This document shows, piece by piece, positions 1 through 5,600 of a stretch of 6,556 nt of DNA. The notes under the pieces are model-generated. The model ran no database searches. It saw only the letters and a list, made by a program, of their open reading frames with translations, and was not told the origin of the DNA. Made by a program: the position numbers and the translations under genes. The number at the start of each line of letters is the position of its first letter. The first letter of the stretch is position 1. This stretch comes from CAIUVD01 sp044338255 (GTDB lineage: Bacteria; Planctomycetota; UBA11346). Location: NCBI GenBank assembly GCA_044338255.1, contig JBIILZ010000163.1, positions 1 through 6,556 on the forward strand, written 5' to 3'.

Positions 1-34
1 ACAGCCCCCCGCGTGAGCGGTGGGCTGTTTCGTT
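1..34 (+). terminator. Intrinsic terminator of an upstream plus-strand gene
   Basis: Arms at 1-7 and 22-28 pair perfectly (ACAGCCC with GGGCTGT). After one C/T mismatch the inner stem CCGC/GCGG closes on a GTGA loop of the GNRA type, which gives an 11-bp stem. The stem is followed by TTCGTTT, a short interrupted T tract. This is the usual form of a rho-independent terminator reading rightwards. The gene it serves lies outside the window. Confidence 0.7.
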
Positions 35-36
35 TG

Positions 37-201
37 GTCGGACCGACAAGATTCGAGATGCGGCCTCTACGACCAACCGGGGTGGAAGAGGGGAGCGCGG
101 GCATCCCCGCAGGGGACGCGAGCCATGGGCATGGCTCGCGCCGCGCGACGGGAGCGGCCTCGCCGCGAGCTGGGCGCAAGTTCGAATCTTGTCGGTCCGA
201 C
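37..201. repeat. 20-bp inverted repeat with a tRNA 3'-end-like right arm
   Basis: Bases 37-56 are the exact reverse complement of 182-201, with 125 bases between them. The right arm, taken with the bases before it, forms a canonical T-arm: stem GCAAG, seven-base loop TTCGAAT, stem CTTGT. It is followed by CGGTCCG and A, then CTA where a tRNA would have CCA. The left arm read on the minus strand ends in CGGTCCGACCA. No D-arm, anticodon arm or matching 5' acceptor strand lies at tRNA distance, so this is not an intact tRNA. The interior holds further palindromes: TCCCC/GGGGA at 104-116 and an 11-bp perfect inverted repeat at 117-127/130-140. It could be a decayed tRNA fragment or a small palindromic element. 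Confidence 0.6.
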
Positions 202-203
202 TA

Positions 204-642
204 TTTGTTTCAGGGGCTTCGCCCCCGGACCCCCCGACCTTTGTCGCCCTTCATCCTGGCTGCAAGCAGCCAGGATGTTTTGCGGATGGGCTGCGCCCAT
301 TGTATCCGCAAAACCAGGGCTCGGCGGTCGAGCGGCTGGCGCCGCGGGTTTGTTTCAGGGGCTTCGCCCCCGGACCCCCGCGACCTTTGTCGCCCTTCAT
401 CCTGGCTGCAAGCAGCCAGGATGTTTTGCGGATGGGCTGCGCCCATGGTATCCGCAAAACCAGGGCTCGGCGGTCGAGCGGCTGGCGCCGCGGGTTTGTT
501 TCAGGGGCTTCGCCCCCGGAACCCACGACCTTTGTCGCCCTTCATCCTGGCTGCAAGCAGCCAGGATGTTTTGCGGATGGGCTGCGCCCATGGTATCCGC
601 AAAACCAGGGCTCGGCGGTCGAGGCGGCTGCGCTGCGGGTTT
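204..642. repeat. Three tandem copies of a ~145-bp palindromic unit
   Basis: Units start at 204, 349 and 495, giving periods of 145, 146 and about 145. The core of each, about 100 bases, is nearly identical. Differences cluster just after the first hairpin, at one or two bases near the central ATGGT/ATTGT, and at the end of unit 3. Each unit carries three hairpins. The first is GGGGC-TTC-GCCCC. The second has 12-bp arms around AA (252-277, 398-423, 543-568). The third pairs TTTTGCGGAT with ATCCGCAAAA and encloses a GGGC/GCCC stem (278-313, 424-459, 569-604). The pattern resembles clustered repetitive extragenic palindromes or a tandemly copied miniature element. The near-identity suggests recent duplication or ongoing homogenisation. 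No open frame here is credible, because equivalent peptides move from frame to frame between copies. Confidence 0.85.
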
Positions 643-719
643 GAAGTCTGGACAGCCAACCCGACAGACATCTGTACCTGCGACCCGTCCCACCGCAGGA
701 CGCAGAGGCGAGCATGGGC
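643..719. other. Non-coding spacer after the repeat array
   Basis: This stretch joins the repeat array to the hairpins beyond the minus-strand kinase. The only structures seen are a short palindrome at 664-675 (ACAGA, CA, TCTGT) and a weak 6-bp stem CCTGCG/CGCAGG. No coding signal, promoter or known RNA is recognised. Confidence 0.4.
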
Positions 720-759
720 AAAGCCGTCCCGGCTTTAGGAGGCCACGGGCGTGGCCTCC
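720..759 (-). terminator. Paired hairpins downstream of the minus-strand kinase
   Basis: Two perfect hairpins lie 15 bases past the kinase stop codon. One has 9-bp arms, GGAGGCCAC at 738-746 and GTGGCCTCC at 751-759, with a 4-base loop. The other has 7-bp arms, AAAGCCG at 720-726 and CGGCTTT at 730-736, with a 3-base loop. Position and stem strength suggest 3'-end formation or mRNA protection. Read on the minus strand, neither is followed by a long T tract, so efficient intrinsic termination is uncertain. They could instead be another type of extragenic palindrome. Confidence 0.45.
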
Positions 760-773
760 GGCGCAAGCGCTCG

Positions 774-2423
774 TCAGTCTGCTTGCGGGATCTCCGGTTG
801 GCGGCTCAGCATGCTGGCGACCTTGCGCTCAAGATCGGTGAGCGAGACCGGCTTGTTGAGCACGGCCACATGCTGCAGGCCGAGCAGCCAGGCGTGCTCG
901 GCGGGGTTCAGGTTGCCCGATGAGACCAGGATCGCGGGTCGCCGCGCGAGTGGGATCAATTGCAAACGGTGGACCACGTCGGCGCCAGTGCGGCCGGCGA
1001 GATGCCAGTCCAGCAGTACCAGATCGGGGAGGAACGCGTCGATCCTCGCCAGGGCCTCGGGGACCGATGACGCGCGTTCAATCTGGGCTCCCAATTCTTC
1101 CAGGGAGGTCGCGTAGAGTCCTTGGATCTCGGGGTCGTCCTCGACCACCAGGATGCGCCGTCCGCCCAGGTCGGGGATTGCCTCGGGGGTCGCGGCCAGC
1201 GGCTCCGGGTCGCGGGCCAGGGGCAGGTGGATGCTGAATTGCGATCCTTCGCCGAGCCGGCTGGCGACCGTGATCGTGCCACCGAGCTGCTGGATGAAGC
1301 TCTGGCACACCGCCAGGCCGATACCAGTGCCCGCCACCTGGTCGCCGTGTTCGTTGGCCGCCTTGGTGGTGAACAATGGGGTGAAGATGCGCGTCTGGTG
1401 TTCAGGGGACATCCCGCAACCGGTGTCGGCGACGTCGATCCGCACGCGCGCCCCCTCGGCTTCGGCGCGGGTCGTGACGGTGATGCGCCGGAGTGGCCGG
1501 TCGGCCAGCGCATGGCAGGCGTTCTGCAACAGGTTGAGCAGCACCTGACCGAGGATGCTGGCGTTGCCCTGCACCGCGAGGGGGGTGGCCGCCTGCTCCA
1601 CCGTGAGCGCGATGCCACTCTGCTTGAACAACGGTTCGATCATCACCAGGGTGCTCTCCAGCACCTCACCGACCACCAGCCGTCGTTCACCATCCTTGAA
1701 GCCGCGGACATAGGCCAGAAGGCTACTGGTGACGGTCGCGGCCCGCGACGCCGATTCGCGGATGCGCTCGGCGCGGATACGCACCTGCGGTGCGAGGTCG
1801 GGGGTCTTCAGGATCAGTTCAGTATTGCCCAGTATCACCGTACCGAGGTTGTTGTATTCATGGGCCACCCCGCTGGCCAACAGGCCGATGGACGCCATGC
1901 GCTCGTTACGCAAGGCCCGTTCGTTAGCTTCGGCCAGGGCCCGTTCGACGCCTTTGCGCTCCAGCGAGCGGTTGATGGTGCGTAGGATCCCACCCTCGGA
2001 CTCTTGGCCTTTGAAGATGTAATCCTGCGCTCCCTGGGCCAGGGCCTGCAAGGCGAGACCCTCGTCGCTGGTCGCCGAGACCACGATGATGGCGATGTCG
2101 CGGGCCACGGCCGTGATCGCGGTCACGGTGTCCAGGCCCTTGCTGTCCGGGAGGTTGAGGTCGAGAAGGATGGCGTCGAAGCGCTCCCCCAGCAGGCGTT
2201 CGCTGGCCTGAGCCAGGGTGTTCGCCAGTTCAATTACCAGGGACTGCTGGGGGGTGATGCTTGCGCGGTGCAGATGGGCTGCCAGCCACGTCGAGTAGAT
2301 CTGGTTGTCCTCGATCACCAGTAGTCGCAATTCCAATCCCAATCCCAAACCCATTCCCGATCCCGATGGAGTTCCCTGGGTGGTGATCGAGTGCGGAGCG
2401 GCGGATGTGTTGGGCACTGACAT
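774..2423 (-). CDS. Hybrid sensor histidine kinase, REC-HisKA-HATPase-REC
   Basis: This is a soluble hybrid kinase that should autophosphorylate on histidine and exchange phosphate with receiver domains. Residue numbers count from an upstream TTG at 2495. Receiver 1 spans about 57-175, with acidic pair E62/D63, acceptor D112 in LLDLNLP, S140 and K162. The H-box centres on H212 (GVAHEYNN), an NtrB-like form. The ATPase has N-box N325 (LLNLLQNA), G1 box DTGCGM at 357-362, F box FTPLFTTK and G2 box GTGIGL at 389-394. Receiver 2 spans about 447-560, with E452/D453/D454, acceptor D496 and K548-P549. All catalytic residues are present, so it looks intact. There is no membrane segment or classical sensor; the N-terminal receiver probably acts as its input. 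The start is uncertain. ATG at 2423 is chosen. TTG at 2495 has AGGGAG about 10 bases upstream but adds an unlikely Cys-rich leader. ATG at 2354 sits just before receiver 1. The gene is divergent from the large kinase at 2631, so the two may act in the same pathway. Confidence 0.9.
   Translation of the reverse strand: MSVPNTSAAPHSITTQGTPSGSGMGLGLGLELRLLVIEDNQIYSTWLAAHLHRASITPQQSLVIELANTLAQASERLLGERFDAILLDLNLPDSKGLDTVTAITAVARDIAIIVVSATSDEGLALQALAQGAQDYIFKGQESEGGILRTINRSLERKGVERALAEANERALRNERMASIGLLASGVAHEYNNLGTVILGNTELILKTPDLAPQVRIRAERIRESASRAATVTSSLLAYVRGFKDGERRLVVGEVLESTLVMIEPLFKQSGIALTVEQAATPLAVQGNASILGQVLLNLLQNACHALADRPLRRITVTTRAEAEGARVRIDVADTGCGMSPEHQTRIFTPLFTTKAANEHGDQVAGTGIGLAVCQSFIQQLGGTITVASRLGEGSQFSIHLPLARDPEPLAATPEAIPDLGGRRILVVEDDPEIQGLYATSLEELGAQIERASSVPEALARIDAFLPDLVLLDWHLAGRTGADVVHRLQLIPLARRPAILVSSGNLNPAEHAWLLGLQHVAVLNKPVSLTDLERKVASMLSRQPEIPQAD
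2330..2365. repeat. Degenerate hexanucleotide repeat near the kinase start
   Basis: Six successive hexamers of the form (A/T)(A/T)(T/C)CC(A/G) run here: ATTCCA, ATCCCA, ATCCCA, AACCCA, TTCCCG, ATCCCG. On the minus strand they encode the low-complexity Gly-Leu/Gly-Ser stretch SGSGMGLGLGLEL, immediately before the first beta strand of receiver 1. The tract also contains the alternative ATG start at 2354. It looks like simple-sequence expansion in an unstructured N-terminal linker. Confidence 0.6.
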
Positions 2424-2431
2424 CAAGTGAG

Positions 2432-2460
2432 TATGTACCCCGGATTGCGAAAGTCGGCAA
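2432..2460 (-). promoter_or_regulatory. Weak candidate promoter for the minus-strand kinase
   Basis: On the minus strand, TTGCCG (2455-2460) and TACATA (2432-2437) are spaced by 17 bases. Transcription would start almost at the ATG at 2423, giving a nearly leaderless message. That would fit the lack of a ribosome binding site before this ATG. The -10 match is poor, so this is only a possibility. It would also rule out the TTG start at 2495. Confidence 0.2.
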
Positions 2461-2502
2461 CAGCAGCTTGCAGGACTGCCGTCCCGATGCCTCAAGGTCT
2501 TG

Positions 2503-2531
2503 TTGCTCCCTGAGAATTAGTGAGGCATAAT
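2503..2531 (+). promoter_or_regulatory. Candidate sigma70-type promoter for the large kinase
   Basis: A -10-like CATAAT (2526-2531, five of six consensus bases) lies 17 bases after a weak -35-like TTGCTC (2503-2508). It sits in the only clearly AT-rich island of the divergent region. The leader to the ATG at 2631 would be about 90 bases and would include the 13-bp repeats. The core ATAATTAT is a palindrome, so the opposite strand also offers a -10-like GATAAT at 2530-2535, but no good -35 lies at the right distance from it. Confidence 0.35.
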
Positions 2532-2553
2532 TATCACGTTGTTGGTGACCAGC

Positions 2554-2592
2554 CCCTGTCGATGAGCCTTGTCGATGACCCTTGTCAATGAC
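2554..2592. repeat. Three direct copies of a 13-bp motif in the divergent promoter region
   Basis: The copies are CCCTGTCGATGAG (2554-2566), CCTTGTCGATGAC (2567-2579) and CCTTGTCAATGAC (2580-2592), followed by a partial CCTGGTAG. They abut with no spacer. Direct repeats at just over one helical turn, between a likely promoter and the start codon of the large kinase, are what one would expect of an operator for a cooperatively binding regulator. They could also be simple slippage. No known regulator's site is recognised. Confidence 0.65.
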
Positions 2593-2630
2593 CCTGGTAG
2601 TTTACGTACAAATCCGCGAATGAATGCCTT

Positions 2631-5600
2631 ATGCCAATCCCGCCGCCGTCCCATCCGAGCGAAGCCGAGCGTTTGGCGGTGCTGCACCGCTGCGGGATCC
2701 TGGATACCGCAACGGAACAGGTCTTCGACGACCTGACGCGCCTCGCGGCGAGCATCGCCGGTACGCCGATCGCCCTGGTTTCACTGGTCGATGCCGAGCG
2801 CCAGTGGTTCAAGTCGGCCTTCGGCCTCGGGGCCAGCCAAACCCCGCGTGAGCATGCCTTCTGCGCTCATGCGATCCTCGACGACACGCGCCCACTGGTG
2901 GTCGAGGATGCCAGCCAGGACGAACGCTTCCGCGGCAACCCGTTCGTCACCGGCGAGCCGCATGTGATCTTCTACGCCGGCGTTCCCTTGCGGGTCGGTC
3001 CCGCAGGTATGCCGCTCGGCACCCTGTGCGTGATCGACCACCAACCTCGCCGCCTGACCGAAGCGGTGCTGGAACAGCTCACCCTGCTCGGTCGCCAGGT
3101 CGAGCACCTGTTGGCATTGCGCTACGAACGTCAATTACTTGAGGACCAAGTCGTCAGCGCGACCCTTCAGGTCGATCGCCTGGCCCTGCTCGACAAAGTC
3201 GCGGCGCAAGTTCCTGGGATGGTCTATCAGTTCCTGGTCAAGGCTGACGGCAGCGCCAGCTTCCCCTACTGCTCTGAGGGCATCCGGCAGGTCTACGGTA
3301 TTTCGCCTGCCGAGGCCGCACGCTCGGCCCAGCCGGTGATCGATCGCCTTCACCCCGCTGACCACGACCAGGTCATGGAGTCGATCCGCCACTCCGCAGA
3401 GCAGTTGACGTTGTGGACCAGCGAGTACCGCTACCGCCATCCTGATGGCCGGATCTGCTGGCTTCACGGCCAAGCGAGCCCCGAGCGGCTGGCCGACGGT
3501 GCGGTCTTGTGGCACGGCTTCATCACCGACATCAGCAAACGCAAGCAGCTCCATCAGGAGATGGAAGGGCAGGAAGCGCGCTTCCGCCTGCTGGTCGAGG
3601 GCGCCACCGACATCGGCATTTTCATGCTCGATGTCGAGGGTCATGTGAAGTCGTGGAACCCCGGTGCCGAGTACATCAAAGGCTACCGTGCGAACGAGAT
3701 CATCGGTCGTCACTTTTCCTGTTTCTACCGTCCTGAAGATCGCGGTATGTGCGGACAGGCGCTCGCCACCGCCCGCACTTCCTTACGCTATGAGTCGATC
3801 GGTTGGCGGTTACGTAAGGACGGATCGGAGTTCTGGGCCCACGTCATCATCACTCCCATCATCGACCATGAAGGGGTGCTGCTGGGCTTCACCAAGATCT
3901 CTCGCGACATCTCTGATCGCTTGCACGCAGAGCGCAACGCGGCGCTGCTGTCGGCGGTGATCGGAGCCGCCGACGTTGCGATCATCGCCACCTCACCCGC
4001 AGGCATCATCACGGTATTCAATCCCGGTGCCGAGCGCATGCTCGGCTACACCGCGGACGAGATGGTGGGTAAATTCGCCCCTGTCGTGATCCACGACCCC
4101 GCGGAGGTTGTAGCCCGTGCTGCCGAGCTGTCGCTCGCGACCGGCAGCGCGATCGCGCCCGGCTTCGAGGTCTTGGTGTGGATCCCGACCCACCGTCGCC
4201 AAACCGATGAACGGGAGTGGACCTATGTGCGCAAGGACGGCAGGCGCTTACCAGTGCGCATCTCGGTGACCGCGCTACGTGCCGCTGATGGAGCGATCAA
4301 CGGCTATTTGGGCATCGCCCTCGATATCTCGGTCCAGCAGCGCCAGCTTCAGGAATTGGAGCAGGCCAAGCTGCAGTTGGAATCGGAACGCCAGCGCTTG
4401 GCCTTGGCCCTGGCCAGCGGGAACGTCGGCACCTGGGACTGGGATGTGGTGAACAATCACCTCACCTGGGACGAACGGATGTACGTGTTGTACGCCACTA
4501 CCCCAGGGGAGTTCACCGGAGCCTACGAGGCCTGGTCCTCGCGCATTCATCCCGAGGACCGGGCGAGGGCCGAGGCGGAGATCTCCGCCGCTCTCGCCGG
4601 CGAGCGCGCATTCAACAGCACCTTCCGCCTACTGCTGCCTGACGGCGCAGTGCGCCACATCCACGGCTGCGCAAACGTTCTTCGTACCGCCGATGGCACC
4701 GCCTTCCGTATGATCGGCACCAACTGGGACGTCACCCGCGAGCGCGAGCAAAACGAGGAGCTGCGAGGCGCGATGGACTTGGCTCAAGCCGGGGCCAAGG
4801 CCAAGGCGGATTTCCTGGCGACCATGAGCCATGAGATCCGCACCCCGATGAACGGCGTGATCGGCCTGACCGATCTCCTGCTCAAGACGGGGCTCGACGG
4901 CGAACAGCGCGACCTGGTCGAGACCCTGCGCTCGTGCGGCGAAAGCCTGCTGGTGCTGATCAATGACATCCTCGACGTGTCGAAGTTCGAGTCGGGCCGG
5001 GTCACCCTTGAGGCCATTCCCTTCTCGGCGACGCGCCTCATTGAAGATGCGCTCCTGCTCTATCAGGGCCAGGCTGAGCAGAAGGGCATCAACCTCGACT
5101 TCAGCATCGTTGGGCCGCATCCACCGTTGGTGCTGGGTGATCCTACTCGCGTGCGGCAGGTCCTGCTCAACCTGGTCTCGAATGCCATCAAGTTCACCCA
5201 ACGCGGGGCCGTGGCCATTACGCTGACCGCCACCCAGACCAACAAAGGGGCGATGGCGCTCGAATTCGCCGTCCGCGATACCGGTGTCGGCATGACCCCT
5301 AAGCAGATCGCCGTCCTCGGCGAGGCCTTCACGCAGGCTGACGTGTCGACCACCCGGCGCTTCGGCGGGACGGGGCTGGGGATCACCATCAGCAAGGCGA
5401 TCCTGAGCCTTATGCGTAGCGGAATTGAGGTCATATCGACGCCTGGAGCAGGCTCAACGTTCCGGTTCTGTCTGACCTTGCCTGCCGGCGGCGAAGATAT
5501 CGTGTCCAAGCCCCGGCTCCTGCGGGATGTGGCGGTCTGCTGCGTCGAAGATGACGCCGCTGAACGCGAACAACTCGTGGCCATGTGCCCCTCGTGGGGC

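Noticed and set aside
128..204. A tRNA gene ending near 203
   Set aside because: Only the T-arm and a 3' acceptor-like strand are present. No matching 5' acceptor strand, D-arm or anticodon arm is found at the right distance, and the end is CTA.
204..642. A CRISPR array
   Set aside because: The units are long, contiguous and contain no variable spacers. The whole 145-bp unit is repeated.
13..841. Several long open frames on both strands across the repeat array
   Set aside because: They are read through palindromic repeats whose period (145/146) shifts the frame, so the same peptide segments recur in different frames. There are no domains and no plausible ribosome binding sites.
1122..1985. 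A 287-residue plus-strand open frame opposite the minus-strand kinase
   Set aside because: It is a shadow of the kinase gene. The minus strand carries all the kinase motifs in order, while this frame has no recognisable domain.
2583..2588. A perfect minus-strand TTGACA as a -35 element
   Set aside because: No acceptable -10 lies 16-18 bases downstream. It falls within the third 13-bp repeat and is probably fortuitous.
2624..2851. A small plus-strand open frame beginning at 2624
   Set aside because: It overlaps the start of the large kinase in another frame. The GAF-domain sequence is in the frame starting at 2631.
3135..3713. Minus-strand open frames opposite the large kinase, here and at 4629-5201 and 5063-5602
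   Set aside because: They lie antisense to the GAF/PAS/HisKA coding sequence, which is unbroken and motif-rich on the plus strand. They reflect GC-rich codon bias.
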